Assembly: GCF_021272385.1 (NCBI RefSeq)
Contig: NZ_JAJSDZ010000005.1
Coordinates: 558,001-622,000, forward strand
Direction: 5' to 3'
Length of the DNA: 64,000 bases
Source of the DNA: Vibrio salinus
Lineage (GTDB): Bacteria > Pseudomonadota > Gammaproteobacteria > Enterobacterales > Vibrionaceae
This document shows, one piece after another, positions 29,295 through 40,266 of the stretch (position 1 is its first letter; the number at the start of each line of letters is the position of its first letter). The notes beneath the pieces are model-generated. The model saw nothing but the letters and a program-made list of their open reading frames with translations. It did not search any database and was not told the origin of the DNA. The translations under genes and the position numbers were made by a program.

Positions 29295-31142
29295 ATGAAG
29301 TCCATCTTCAGATTCATCGGCCTAATTTTCAAAGTTCTGTGGAAAAGCATTAATTTTGCTCGAAAGGCATTACTTAATATTGTTTTTTTATTAATCATTG
29401 GATTAATTTACTATGCAATAACAGGTACAGAAACCACGGTCGAGCCACCAGTATCCCCTTCAGCATTAGTTCTTAATATACAGGGTCCTATCGTTGAACA
29501 GCAACGCTACAGCAGCCCTGTAGAATCATTAAATAAGTCGTTACTAGTCGGCTCTCTCCCGAAAGAGAATGTATTATTCGATATTGTCGATAAGATAAGA
29601 GCAGCAAAAACAGACAAAAACATTACCGGTCTGGTTTTATCTTTAGCTGATATGTCGGACACAAGCCTGACAAAATTACGCTATATCGCAAAAGCGATTA
29701 CTGAATTCAAAGCGTCCGGGAAACCCGTCATTGCCATTGGTTCATTCTATACTCAGAGTCAATATTATCTGGCCAGTTATGCCGATAAAATTTATTTATC
29801 ACCTGACGGTGCCGTATTACTCAAGGGCTACAGCGCAAATGCTTTATATTATAAAAAATTGCTGGATAAACTGGATATAAATGCCCATATTTTCCGGGTT
29901 GGTACTTACAAGTCTGCTGTCGAACCATTTATGAGAACAGACATGTCTCCGGCAGCAAAAGAATCCAACCAACGATGGCTTAATCAGTTATGGGGCACTT
30001 ACATTGATGATGTTGCTGGTAACCGTAAAATCCGCCCTTCTACACTGAATTTCAATATGGATCAATTTGTTCATAAGCTTGAAGCTGTAAAAGGAAATCT
30101 CGCTGAATTGTCCCTGAAAATGGGGCTGGTTGATAAACTAGCCAACCGACCTCAGATCCGCCAGGCCTTGATCAAGCGGTTTGGTAGCGATGGAAGCAAC
30201 AGCTATCAGGCCATTAGTTACTACGATTACGACGGTTCGGTTCAGAAAAATCACTTCCGGCATAATGAAATAGCGGTTGTTGTGGCTGACGGAACCATCA
30301 TGGACGGAGATCAACCAAGAGGCACCGTCGGTGGTGATACTATCGCGGAATTACTCAGAGAAGCACGTAATAATCCCGATATAAAAAGTGTGGTATTGAG
30401 AGTGAACAGTCCGGGAGGCAGTGCTTTCGCTTCAGAAGTCATTCGTAACGAAGTGGTCGCGCTGAAACAAGCAGGAAAACCCGTTGTCGTTTCCATGTCT
30501 GGCTTAGCTGCTTCCGGTGGTTACTGGATTTCAATGAGTGCCAATAAAATTATTGCTCAACCAACCACTCTAACCGGTTCAATTGGTATTTTCAGTGTAA
30601 TAACAACGTTCGAAAAAACCATCAAAAATATTGGTATCAGTACTGATGGCGTGGGAACCACACCGTTCTCTCAACAGGGAGTATTTACCGGGCTGTCTAA
30701 AGGCGCTCAACAAAGCATACAACTCGTCATTAATCATGGCTATCACCGCTTCATCAGTCTGGTGTCTCAAAGCCGTCATATCCCTCTGAACAATGTCGAC
30801 AAAATTGCCCAGGGGCATGTATGGACAGGGAAAGATGCATTGTCATTTGGTTTAGTTGATAAATTAGGTGATTTTGATGACGCTGTTACTTTAGCGGCTA
30901 AACTGGCTAAGATTGATCACTATCAGCTCAACTGGATGAAAAAACCACTATCAACACTGGAGCGGCTAATGGTCGAATTTTCCCAAAGTGCAAAAGCATC
31001 ATTAGGTATCGATATGACCAGTGTACTGCCGAAAAGTATGCAACCCTTAATAAGCACGGTAAACCAACAAACTGAGTTGCTGAATCTGTTAAATGATCCC
31101 AAAGGTCAATATGCACTGTGCCTTACCTGTCACGTTAAATAA
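29295..31142 (+). CDS. sppA: SppA, signal peptide peptidase (protease IV)
   Basis: Inner-membrane serine protease that degrades cleaved signal peptides in the periplasm. 615 aa, the 67K double-domain type. One N-terminal membrane anchor lies at about 24-42. Catalytic Lys206 is in the first repeat (VGTYKSAVEPF) and Ser407 in the second (GLAASGGYW). The start is supported by GGAGAGAG just upstream. A terminator separates it from ansA, the same neighbour as in E. coli. Confidence 0.96.
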   Translation: MKSIFRFIGLIFKVLWKSINFARKALLNIVFLLIIGLIYYAITGTETTVEPPVSPSALVLNIQGPIVEQQRYSSPVESLNKSLLVGSLPKENVLFDIVDKIRAAKTDKNITGLVLSLADMSDTSLTKLRYIAKAITEFKASGKPVIAIGSFYTQSQYYLASYADKIYLSPDGAVLLKGYSANALYYKKLLDKLDINAHIFRVGTYKSAVEPFMRTDMSPAAKESNQRWLNQLWGTYIDDVAGNRKIRPSTLNFNMDQFVHKLEAVKGNLAELSLKMGLVDKLANRPQIRQALIKRFGSDGSNSYQAISYYDYDGSVQKNHFRHNEIAVVVADGTIMDGDQPRGTVGGDTIAELLREARNNPDIKSVVLRVNSPGGSAFASEVIRNEVVALKQAGKPVVVSMSGLAASGGYWISMSANKIIAQPTTLTGSIGIFSVITTFEKTIKNIGISTDGVGTTPFSQQGVFTGLSKGAQQSIQLVINHGYHRFISLVSQSRHIPLNNVDKIAQGHVWTGKDALSFGLVDKLGDFDDAVTLAAKLAKIDHYQLNWMKKPLSTLERLMVEFSQSAKASLGIDMTSVLPKSMQPLISTVNQQTELLNLLNDPKGQYALCLTCHVK

Positions 31143-31170
31143 CTGACTGGTTAATGATTATGGTTGTTTT

Positions 31171-31200
31171 AAGGGGAGAAATGCATTTCTCCCCTTTTTA
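31171..31200 (+). terminator. Terminator after sppA
   Basis: Palindromic stem AAGGGGAGAAATG/CATTTCTCCCCTT followed by TTT; 29 bp after sppA. Confidence 0.85.
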
Positions 31201-31259
31201 TTGAATAGTAATTCGTTATAATCGCAGCCCTGTTTCTTAGTCGGACCAAAGAAATCATC

Positions 31260-32273
31260 ATGTCCAGAAAACACATTTACATCGCCTATACCGGCGGAAC
31301 AATAGGAATGCAAAAATCCAGTCACGGATATGTCCCTGTCGCTGGTTTTATGGAAAAACAATTGGCAAACATGCCGGAATTTCACCGGCCAGAAATGCCG
31401 GAATATACTATCCATGAATATGCGCCTCTTATTGACTCTTCAGACATGACGCCGGCACACTGGCAACAAATCGCAAATGACATTGGTGACAACTATGACA
31501 AATACGATGGATTTGTGATTTTGCACGGTACCGATACGATGGCTTATACCGCATCGGCATTATCATTTATGCTGGAAAACCTTGGCAAACCTGTGATTGT
31601 GACCGGTTCTCAAATACCCATTGCCGAACTGCGCTCAGACGGTCAGGCTAATCTTCTCAACTCCCTTCATCTTGCGGCAAATTACCCCATCAACGAAGTG
31701 ACTTTATTCTTCAATAACCAGTTGATGCGCGGAAACCGTAGCACAAAATCACACGCAGATGGTTTCAATGCTTTCACCTCTCCTAACCTGCCTCCTTTAT
31801 TGGAAGCCGGCATCAATATCCGCATCGGCAACGGTGTTGAAATTGATAAAAAACCCGATGGAAAATTCAAAGTCAGTCATATCACTCCTCAACCTGTTGG
31901 GGTTATAACCATGTATCCGGGGATCTCATACGAAGTAATACGTAACACATTGCTTCAACCTGTTAATGCAATGATTCTGCTTACGTTTGGAGTCGGTAAT
32001 GCACCTCAGAATCCCGAAATACTGGAGCAACTTGAAAATGCATCTAAACGGGGAGTCATCGTGGTTAATCTGACTCAATGTCTGGCCGGAAAGGTCAATA
32101 TGGGCGGTTATGCCACCGGATGTGCACTGGCAGACGCCGGAGTAATCAGTGGCTATGACATGACACATGAGGCAGCATTGGCTAAATTACACTATCTGCT
32201 GAGCAAAGATCTCAGCTATGAAGAAGTAAAAATTCAAATGCAAAAAGTGCTTCGTGGCGAAATGAATAAATAA
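31260..32273 (+). CDS. ansA: Cytoplasmic L-asparaginase I
   Basis: Hydrolyses L-asparagine to aspartate and ammonia. 337 aa, no signal peptide, so the cytoplasmic low-affinity type. Catalytic Thr14 is in YTGGTIGM, and Thr91-Asp92 in LHGTDTMAY, at the same positions as E. coli AnsA. Lies downstream of sppA with its own promoter space after the sppA terminator. Confidence 0.96.
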   Translation: MSRKHIYIAYTGGTIGMQKSSHGYVPVAGFMEKQLANMPEFHRPEMPEYTIHEYAPLIDSSDMTPAHWQQIANDIGDNYDKYDGFVILHGTDTMAYTASALSFMLENLGKPVIVTGSQIPIAELRSDGQANLLNSLHLAANYPINEVTLFFNNQLMRGNRSTKSHADGFNAFTSPNLPPLLEAGINIRIGNGVEIDKKPDGKFKVSHITPQPVGVITMYPGISYEVIRNTLLQPVNAMILLTFGVGNAPQNPEILEQLENASKRGVIVVNLTQCLAGKVNMGGYATGCALADAGVISGYDMTHEAALAKLHYLLSKDLSYEEVKIQMQKVLRGEMNK

Positions 32274-32510
32274 AAATACAAATGCCTCATTCGCTTTCGT
32301 CGCGCCTGGGGCAATTTAGTTGATGCAACCCGGGATTTCGCCTAACTCCATCTTTTCCCATAACATATTTGAATAAAAAAACATCTGTTCCCTGCTTTCT
32401 TCTGTTATATCTTATGAATCTGGATTATGCTTATACCAACATATTCAGGCTGAACAATATAATTAACTATGTATCCCAGCTCATATATATACACACTAAA
32501 AGCTCATGGT

Positions 32511-33335
32511 ATGAAAATAAAATCATTAGTTGTAATGACAGTCGCTGCCGGTCTTCTGTCTGGTTGTTTTGAAGATCGCAGGAACACCGAACAGGTATGT
32601 GCCGATCATCCGCTGCTAAAATGCGAAGAACTCAATATGGATGACGGACAATGCCGAATCCCACGGACTAATTTAATCTGGCATCGCCTGGATGTGATAA
32701 AAAAACCGACAGACCTCAGTAAAATTAAAGAATACAAATTAACTCAGGCATACAAAAAATGTCTGGAAGTCGCAGCCCAGATTCAGCCGATTGAACAGGC
32801 AGAACTGAAAAGAAGGCGATTTAACGCTTTGGTCAACTCCGGGGCGAATCTAAAACGTCTGGAAAATGAACTCAAAAAATACAAAACTCCCCGCTCTCTG
32901 TATTTCCTGTGGAGTCAGATAGGTGATCTCGATTCCAGAAGACGCTTCCTTCAGCTTGAAGGAACAAAAGAACTGGAAACACCCTATTTACAATACGCAC
33001 TAGCAACCTTTTATATTGACCGAGATCCTGAAAAAACAGTTAAGTTCCTTAACCATTCTCTCGAATTGACCCATTCCTCTAAAAATCTGAATCTTCAGGT
33101 AATTGAATCCCTTGCAAGCCTTTATAACCTAATGAAAGAAAAAGAAAAATCTTACATCTGGGCTAAAGTCAGTAAAGAGTTCGGAGCCGCGGTTGCTGAT
33201 GACAAACAACTGTTTCTGCTTTACGGTTTTGACGAAAAGAGAAAAGATCAGCTGGATGTCATCGCAGAACAAGTCATTGATGCCATCAATGACGGAGAAT
33301 TTCATTCAACTCTGATTCCGAAAAATTTAAATTAA
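32511..33335 (+). CDS. DUF2989-like lipoprotein
   Basis: 274 aa. The signal peptide ends LLSGC, giving lipid-modified Cys19 in the chosen start at 32511; an ATG 14 codons earlier would precede the charged start and is less likely. The conserved segment NMDDGQCRIPRTNLIWHR is typical of a Vibrio lipoprotein family that I recall as DUF2989. The C-terminal half is helix-rich with TPR-like spacing (residues about 120-240). Function unknown. Next to ansA and convergent with msrB. Confidence 0.75.
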   Translation: MKIKSLVVMTVAAGLLSGCFEDRRNTEQVCADHPLLKCEELNMDDGQCRIPRTNLIWHRLDVIKKPTDLSKIKEYKLTQAYKKCLEVAAQIQPIEQAELKRRRFNALVNSGANLKRLENELKKYKTPRSLYFLWSQIGDLDSRRRFLQLEGTKELETPYLQYALATFYIDRDPEKTVKFLNHSLELTHSSKNLNLQVIESLASLYNLMKEKEKSYIWAKVSKEFGAAVADDKQLFLLYGFDEKRKDQLDVIAEQVIDAINDGEFHSTLIPKNLN

Positions 33336-33349
33336 TTACAAAAACTAAA

Positions 33350-33760
33350 TTAATCGGGTGCTTTTTCGCCTGTTTTGTTGAAAATTAACGACACAGAATT
33401 AACACAGTAGCGTTCGCCTGTTGTTTGCGGACCATCGTCAAATACATGTCCCAGATGACTATCGCAGCAGTTGCACCGAATTTCTGTCCGGATCATTCCG
33501 CACGATTTGTCTTCTAAATATCGAATGGCATTTTCTTTAATTGGTGCGTCAAAACTGGGCCATCCACATCCTGATTCAAACTTATTCTCAGACCGAAAAA
33601 GCGGTTCGCCGCAGCATGTGCAACAATAAATACCGGTCTCAGAATTAAATAGTAACTTTCCGGAAAACGGCGCTTCCGTATGCCTTTCACGGCAGATGCG
33701 ATAAGCATCGTCACTCAAACGCTCTTTCCAGTATTCATCCGGTTTATCAATCTTATTCAA
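33350..33760 (-). CDS. msrB: MsrB, peptide methionine-(R)-S-oxide reductase
   Basis: Repairs oxidised methionine in proteins. 136 aa from a TTG start. Zinc is held by Cys47/Cys50 and Cys96/Cys99. The catalytic Cys119 is in RYCVNS, and the central SGCGWPSF motif is present. No in-frame ATG exists upstream. The frame opens with GTG at 33817, but GAGG lies 7 bases before the TTG at 33760, and that start gives the usual MsrB length. The divergent msrB-gapA arrangement is as in E. coli. Confidence 0.88.
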   Translation of the reverse strand: MNKIDKPDEYWKERLSDDAYRICRERHTEAPFSGKLLFNSETGIYCCTCCGEPLFRSENKFESGCGWPSFDAPIKENAIRYLEDKSCGMIRTEIRCNCCDSHLGHVFDDGPQTTGERYCVNSVSLIFNKTGEKAPD

Positions 33761-35088
<1,328 letters not shown>

Positions 35089-35112
35089 TTGACGATTAGT
35101 CTAAACATTTGT

Positions 35113-35141
35113 AAAAAAGGCGGCCTTGTGTCGCCTTTTTT
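35113..35141 (+). terminator. Terminator after gapA
   Basis: Stem AAAAAAGGCG/CGCCTTTTTT with a nine-base loop, 24 bp after the stop. Confidence 0.9.
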
Positions 35142-35216
35142 GTATCTATTGTTTGATCTGCATACAAAAGCAGCTCTAAAGTAAATCATCTATCGCCAAA
35201 TAAAAGGAATGATGTC

Positions 35217-36101
35217 ATGAATTTACTATCCTTACCGGCAATTAGTGTTTTGTCTGACAACATCAGTATTGTTGAAATTGATACTGTAAAAGTCATCAGA
35301 ATCCTTCACGAGAAGGCCACTGCAGCCATATCCCTTTTCGGAGCTCATCTGATCTCATATCAACCCCATGGCCATCAGGAATGTTTATTTCTGAGCAAAG
35401 ACGCTCAATTTAATGGCGAAACGCCTATTCGCGGTGGAATCCCAGTGTGCTGGCCCTGGTTCAACAAACTCGCAGAGCCCAGTCACGGTTTTGCCCGGAC
35501 CTCCGAGTGGCAGTTAAAAGAACATAGGGAAAACGAGGCCGGCGTTATTATTCAACTATCTTTACAGCATAATGAACAAACCCGAAACATTTGGCCATAT
35601 GAGTTTGAAACACTGATCACCTTCGAAATAAAAGAAACTGCCCATATCAGCCTCACTGTCAAAAATACCGATGAACGTCCATGGACTTTTTCCGGAGCAT
35701 TACATACATACCTTAATGTTGGGAATATCTTAACAACCCAGACAAAAGGCCTGGGTACTCACTATCTGGACAGTTTACAGGGAGGGAAAGAGTGCATTGG
35801 TGAAGACACTCTAATTCTGACGGATACTATAGACCGGGTTTATACCAAGCCAGAATCGCTCATCACCATCCATGATGACACATGGAACCGGGCGTTAGTT
35901 GTCAAGAATGAAGGTCATAACTCTGCTGTTGCCTGGAATCCCTGGAAAAATGGGGCTGAGAATATGACGGATATGAACAATGACGGATACCAGAACATGC
36001 TGTGCGTTGAATCCGTTATCTATTCCAATTGTCTGTCCGCCGGACAAACACTTCAGCCTGGTGAAACTCATGTCCTTTCAACTCAGATATCAGCAAAATA
36101 A
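35217..36101 (+). CDS. yeaD: YeaD, D-hexose-6-phosphate mutarotase (aldose 1-epimerase family)
   Basis: Interconverts anomers of glucose-6-phosphate-type sugars in the cytoplasm. 294 aa. The family signature IRGGIPVCWPWF (71-82) and catalytic His90 in SHGFAR are present, and the C-terminal CVESVIYSN region carries the catalytic glutamate. AAGGA is upstream of the ATG. The gapA-yeaD neighbourhood is conserved with E. coli. A terminator at 36111 ends the unit. Confidence 0.93.
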   Translation: MNLLSLPAISVLSDNISIVEIDTVKVIRILHEKATAAISLFGAHLISYQPHGHQECLFLSKDAQFNGETPIRGGIPVCWPWFNKLAEPSHGFARTSEWQLKEHRENEAGVIIQLSLQHNEQTRNIWPYEFETLITFEIKETAHISLTVKNTDERPWTFSGALHTYLNVGNILTTQTKGLGTHYLDSLQGGKECIGEDTLILTDTIDRVYTKPESLITIHDDTWNRALVVKNEGHNSAVAWNPWKNGAENMTDMNNDGYQNMLCVESVIYSNCLSAGQTLQPGETHVLSTQISAK

Positions 36102-36110
36102 CTTGATCAG

Positions 36111-36134
36111 AGGCGGAAAACAGCCGCCTTTTTT
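36111..36134 (+). terminator. Terminator after yeaD
   Basis: Stem AGGCGG/CCGCCT, loop of seven bases, then TTTTT. Confidence 0.85.
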
Positions 36135-36180
36135 AGTAAACTCTCGTTCCGGCTAACAATTCAATTTTTGAGGTCCTTTC

Positions 36181-36999
36181 GTGTATCAATGTCCCCTTTG
36201 CCATAACCTACTGGCAAAAAAAGAACGTGGTTTAATCTGTCAAAATAATCATCAGTTTGATTTTGCAAAAGAAGGCTATGTCAACCTAATGCCGGTACAG
36301 CATAAACGTTCCAAAGTTCCTGGTGACAACAAAGAAATGATGCAGGCGCGCCGCCGTTTTCTTGAACAGGGACATTATGATCAAATGCGTAGCAAGGTAG
36401 CAGAAAAATTGGTGATGCATACCCACCAGGAAAGTATCAGTATTCTGGATATTGGTTGTGGTGAAGGGTATTACACCCATGAATTCTCCCGGCGTCTTCA
36501 GGAAAAAAAAACAACATCAGCAACATATGGCCTTGATATCTCAAAGGTCGCCATCCGGTACGCATCGAAACGCTATCATGACTGCCATTTCTGTGTAGCC
36601 TCAAGCCACCGCTTACCCTTCCCGGATAATTCCCTTCAGGCAATAATCCGTATCTATGCTCCATGTAAAACCGAAGAGCTCAACCGCTGTCTTGCCCCTG
36701 ATGGTATTATCATTACCGTTACTCCCGCAGGGAAACACTTGTTTCAGCTAAAAAAATTAATTTATCCAAACGTTCTTCTGCACGATGAGACTCCTGAAAT
36801 TATCGAGGGATTCAGCCTTATCCAAAACGAAAAATTACACTATACAATGTCTCTGGACGGAAACAGTGCTTTCGATTTACTACAAATGACTCCTTTCGCC
36901 TGGCGGGCCTCAGAAGAGATAAAATCATCCATTAAAAATCAGACATCTTTTCTCTGCGAAGCAGACTTTTCAATCCGTGTTTACAAAAAATCAGAATAG
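36181..36999 (+). CDS. rlmA: RlmA, 23S rRNA (guanine-745-N1)-methyltransferase
   Basis: Methylates G745 of 23S rRNA using SAM. 272 aa. N-terminal zinc ligands are Cys4, Cys7, Cys20 and His24. The SAM motif is ILDIGCGEGYY, and RIYAPCKTEELNR is a family segment. The start codon is GTG, supported by GAGGT six bases before it. Confidence 0.94.
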   Translation: MYQCPLCHNLLAKKERGLICQNNHQFDFAKEGYVNLMPVQHKRSKVPGDNKEMMQARRRFLEQGHYDQMRSKVAEKLVMHTHQESISILDIGCGEGYYTHEFSRRLQEKKTTSATYGLDISKVAIRYASKRYHDCHFCVASSHRLPFPDNSLQAIIRIYAPCKTEELNRCLAPDGIIITVTPAGKHLFQLKKLIYPNVLLHDETPEIIEGFSLIQNEKLHYTMSLDGNSAFDLLQMTPFAWRASEEIKSSIKNQTSFLCEADFSIRVYKKSE

Positions 37000-37113
37000 G
37001 CACGCATATTGCTAAATAATCCATATCAGAATTTTACCCAGAAACTCTAAAAATTATTCAAGTTTTTCAGAACCACTCCGATAACTAAGTCAGGAGCCTG
37101 GTAGGAGGACGTT

Positions 37114-37485
37114 ATGGATCCAGTAAAAGTAGGTTCATCATCTTCATTGTATTCGCCTCAGTCAGTAAAGGCTCAGTCACTGGCGAAGCCGCAACAAACA
37201 GCGGAAAAAGAAGCCAATTCATTAATGAAGGTTGAAGACAATAAAGTCACGCTGTCTAAAGAAGGCAAAGCGCTGTTAGAAGCGCTAAAACAAATAGATA
37301 AGGAAAGCAAAACTGAGGCAGAAAAAGATAAGTCCGTAGGCGATAAAGTAGAGTCGTTTACCTATGGGGCACTTGGCATGGAGCACCCGGATAAAGCAGA
37401 AGAAGAGCAGGATTCATCATACTCAGCGGGGCAATATCTTTCCGCAGCGGCAACAATTGGTACCATTCTACTTGCTATCGTTTGA
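37114..37485 (+). CDS. Unrecognised 123-aa protein with hydrophobic C-terminus
   Basis: Good gene signals: AGGAGG five bases before the ATG and a perfect 12-bp-stem terminator 12 bp after the stop. The N-terminal half is Ser/Gln/Lys-rich and probably disordered. Residues about 44-75 form a charged helix (KVTLSKEGKALLEALKQID). Residues 76-105 hold SFTYGALGMEHPD and an acidic stretch, and the last 16 residues (YLSAAATIGTILLAIV) could be a membrane tail. The protein may be exported or tail-anchored. I do not recognise the family, and the neighbours (rlmA, a K+ channel) do not point to a role. Confidence 0.75.
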   Translation: MDPVKVGSSSSLYSPQSVKAQSLAKPQQTAEKEANSLMKVEDNKVTLSKEGKALLEALKQIDKESKTEAEKDKSVGDKVESFTYGALGMEHPDKAEEEQDSSYSAGQYLSAAATIGTILLAIV

Positions 37486-37497
37486 CCGTTTTCACAT

Positions 37498-37542
37498 CTA
37501 GTGTGCCGTCCGGAGCAGTTGTTACGGCACACTAGCTTTTTT
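37498..37542 (+). terminator. Strong terminator after the 123-aa gene
   Basis: Twelve-base perfect stem CTAGTGTGCCGT/ACGGCACACTAG, 14-base loop, then a run of six Ts. Confidence 0.9.
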
Positions 37543-37639
37543 CTTTCGTGATATCCAACCAGAGACCCGGAGACTGTGGTCGTGGTATAGTTATCTCCTT
37601 CACTGATAACAACTCCCGGAAAAGTCACTGGCGATTAAT

Positions 37640-38401
37640 ATGCTAACGAAAAATAGCAATGCGGAAGAGCTCGCAATCGGCCCATTTCAAATTTTTGTAT
37701 TAATTCTATCCATTTATGTACTGCTCGCTCTCAGTATTGAAAGCATTTTTGCTCTCCCCGCTTTTGCCACAAAAATACTGTATATTACCGATAATATTAT
37801 CTGCATCTTCTTTCTGTATGATTTTTTCGTCCGGCTAAAAGCGGCGAAAAACAAAGTGGCCTTCATGAAATGGGGATGGATTGATTTAATCTCCAGTATT
37901 CCAATGCTGGATATGTTTCACTATGGTCGGGTGGTCAGAGTCTTCAGAGTATTAAGAATTCTTCGCTCCACCAAAGTTATCATTCATTATCTGTTTCAAA
38001 ACCGGGTTCACGGGGCCTTCTCTCTGGTCTCATCCGTTTCAATCCTCTTAGTTATTTTTGGGGCCATCTCCGTATTAGAATTTGAGAGAGGTGTCGAGGG
38101 AGCAAACATTAACAATGCCGTTGATGCACTTTGGTGGTCTTTCGTTACCATTACCACTGTCGGATATGGCGACTGCTACCCGGTGACCTATGAAGGCAAA
38201 ATCATTGCTGCCATTCTGATGGCCGCAGGCGTCGGATTATTTGGCACCTTTACCGGATTTGTCGCCTCATGGTTCCTTGAAGATAATGACGATAGAAAAG
38301 ATCATCACATGATGAACAATCTGGAAAATGAAGTGGCCGAACTCAAGCAGGAAATCTCCGAATTGAAGGCCATCATTGTGCAGCAAAACGGGCAAAAGTA
38401 G
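37640..38401 (+). CDS. Voltage-gated potassium channel (six-helix type)
   Basis: 253-aa inner-membrane channel. S1-S4 run about residues 15-115, and S4 carries regularly spaced arginines (R97, R100, R103, R106, R109). The pore helix and selectivity filter TTVGYGD are at 172-178. S6 follows, then a C-terminal coiled coil (LENEVAELKQEISELKAII) that likely tetramerises the channel. There is no RCK domain, unlike E. coli Kch, so it is closer to KvAP-type minimal channels. Gene stands alone. Confidence 0.92.
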   Translation: MLTKNSNAEELAIGPFQIFVLILSIYVLLALSIESIFALPAFATKILYITDNIICIFFLYDFFVRLKAAKNKVAFMKWGWIDLISSIPMLDMFHYGRVVRVFRVLRILRSTKVIIHYLFQNRVHGAFSLVSSVSILLVIFGAISVLEFERGVEGANINNAVDALWWSFVTITTVGYGDCYPVTYEGKIIAAILMAAGVGLFGTFTGFVASWFLEDNDDRKDHHMMNNLENEVAELKQEISELKAIIVQQNGQK

Positions 38402-38496
38402 TGTCATCTGAACGGAAATCAATACCTGATACTATTCAACACCGGTTTTGTGATTGCCCGTTGTTCATTTTCGATCTAACCTAACCTTATTCATTA

Positions 38497-39114
38497 ATGG
38501 TCATATACTCATTTATGAGAAAACAGCCTTTTTCAAGCGTAGTACCTTGCCTGAGTGAAACGTGGCAGAATGCCACATCCGATCTTTACCGCTGGCTCGT
38601 CAAACAAAGCGGAGATAACGAGCTGGCTGCCGATTTATTACAGGAAACGTTTATCAGAGCACTGACGCAAAAAGACGGATTTTGTGCAATAAAAAATCAG
38701 AGGGCCTGGCTTTACCGGGTTGCCGGTAACTTACTAACGGATGAACAGCGCAAACAAAGCCGTTTCCGATTCAATGATAACCATGCCCTGCACCAGATTC
38801 ATCACAAAAAGGATGAACACCGGCCGGTTGATGACCTTGCCCAGTGCTTACCTAAAGCATTAACCAAATTGTCCCCTGAAGATAAAGACATTCTGGAATC
38901 CTGTGATCTGAAAGGAATGAAACAACAGGATTATGCCACCTCTCATGGTCTATCCCCTTCTGCGGTAAAATCACGAATTCAGAGGGCCAGAAAGAAACTG
39001 AAGCACATTTTAAAATGTCAGTGTCAGATCCGTTTCGATGAATCTCAACAGATCTGCTGCTTTTCTCCCCAAAAGACACATCCACTGCCCGGCAAAGCAA
39101 AACCATCCCGGTAA
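38497..39114 (+). CDS. ECF RNA polymerase sigma factor, SigZ-like
   Basis: 205 aa. Region 2 has LAADLLQETFIRAL and NQRAWLYRVAGNLLTDEQRK; region 4 has LSPEDKDIL and the HTH HGLSPSAVKSRIQRARKKL. The tail is cysteine-rich (CQC...ICC), a mark of SigZ-type factors, which hints at metal or thiol sensing. No anti-sigma gene follows; the next genes are a permease and a CxxC protein. Start is uncertain (ATG 38497 or 38515) because neither has a ribosome site. Confidence 0.88.
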   Translation: MVIYSFMRKQPFSSVVPCLSETWQNATSDLYRWLVKQSGDNELAADLLQETFIRALTQKDGFCAIKNQRAWLYRVAGNLLTDEQRKQSRFRFNDNHALHQIHHKKDEHRPVDDLAQCLPKALTKLSPEDKDILESCDLKGMKQQDYATSHGLSPSAVKSRIQRARKKLKHILKCQCQIRFDESQQICCFSPQKTHPLPGKAKPSR

Positions 39115-39257
39115 ATTACACAATCGTCATGTTTATTTCCGAATAGTGCTATAACAATAAAATGACGAAAAAATGATGCGTCTTTTTCTTCACCTGTACG
39201 TCTTAATAAATACGGTACTGAATATCCTGACTCAGTATCCGATATTAAGGAGAAAAG

Positions 39258-40256
39258 ATGTTCGAAATATTTACCTTGCTTGCCAATGTTGTCACGTATC
39301 AGCTATTCGGATTAGAACAGGGACACAAATTATCCGGTGCCGTGCACTTCTTTATTGAAGATGTCAGCAAAATCCTCTGTCTGCTCGTTGTCATGATCTA
39401 TCTGATTGCCTTGGTAAGGGCATCACTGAATGTTGAAAAAGTACGGGATTATCTGGCAGGTAAAAAACGCCTCTTTGGCTACACTGCCGGCAGTTTCTTC
39501 GGAACTATTACGCCTTTTTGTTCCTGCTCAAGCATCCCGGTATTTCTCGGGTTTACTTCCGGCGGAATTCCTCTTGGCATCACTATGGCATTCTTAATCA
39601 CTTCACCGTTAATTAACGAAGTCGCTGTTCTGCTGCTGTTCAGCTTGCTTGGCTGGAAATTTACGCTTTTATACGTTCTGGTCGGTATGTGCATTGGTAT
39701 TTTAAGCGGCTGGTTTCTCGATGCAATTGGTGCCGAACGCTGGCTTCAGCCTTTCGTCACTAAAGCGATGCAAAACAGTAAAGGCAGCAATATTGCCTCC
39801 TCCAGGCAGGAATCCGAAAATACTTCAATGACATTCCGGGAACGTCATACATTTGCAAAACAAGAGATGTCTGACATTGTTGGTCGGGTATGGAAATGGG
39901 TCATCATCGGTGTTGGTATCGGTGCTGCGCTTCACGGTTTTGTGCCGGATGGATGGATAGAAAATAATTTAGGCTCCGGACAATGGTGGTCCGTACCGGT
40001 TTCCGTTGTATTAGGTATCCCGCTTTACTCTAATGCAACCGGCGTCATACCAATAATGGAAAGCCTGTTAAAACAGGGCATGCCTATCGGTACGACGCTG
40101 GCATTCTGTATGAGTACGGTAGCAGCCAGTGTTCCGGAATTCGTTATGCTGAAACAAGTGATGCAATGGCGTTTGTTATGTGTTCTGTTTTTGGTATTAC
40201 TTGTCGATTTTGTCGCAATTGGTTGGATATTTAATTTATCCATATGGAATTTTTAG
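39258..40256 (+). CDS. Permease, ArsP/YraQ family (DUF318)
   Basis: 332-aa inner-membrane protein with about eight membrane segments in two halves. The signature TPFCSCSSIPVF has Cys88 and Cys90, and GIPLGITMAFLITSPLINE follows. Family members include ArsP, which exports methylated arsenicals, but many have unknown cargo. AAGGAGA precedes the ATG. Ten bp separate it from the thioredoxin-like gene. It probably belongs to the SigZ regulon; the vicinal-type cysteines fit a metal or thiol-reactive substrate. Confidence 0.88.
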   Translation: MFEIFTLLANVVTYQLFGLEQGHKLSGAVHFFIEDVSKILCLLVVMIYLIALVRASLNVEKVRDYLAGKKRLFGYTAGSFFGTITPFCSCSSIPVFLGFTSGGIPLGITMAFLITSPLINEVAVLLLFSLLGWKFTLLYVLVGMCIGILSGWFLDAIGAERWLQPFVTKAMQNSKGSNIASSRQESENTSMTFRERHTFAKQEMSDIVGRVWKWVIIGVGIGAALHGFVPDGWIENNLGSGQWWSVPVSVVLGIPLYSNATGVIPIMESLLKQGMPIGTTLAFCMSTVAASVPEFVMLKQVMQWRLLCVLFLVLLVDFVAIGWIFNLSIWNF

Positions 40257-40266
40257 GAGGAAAACA

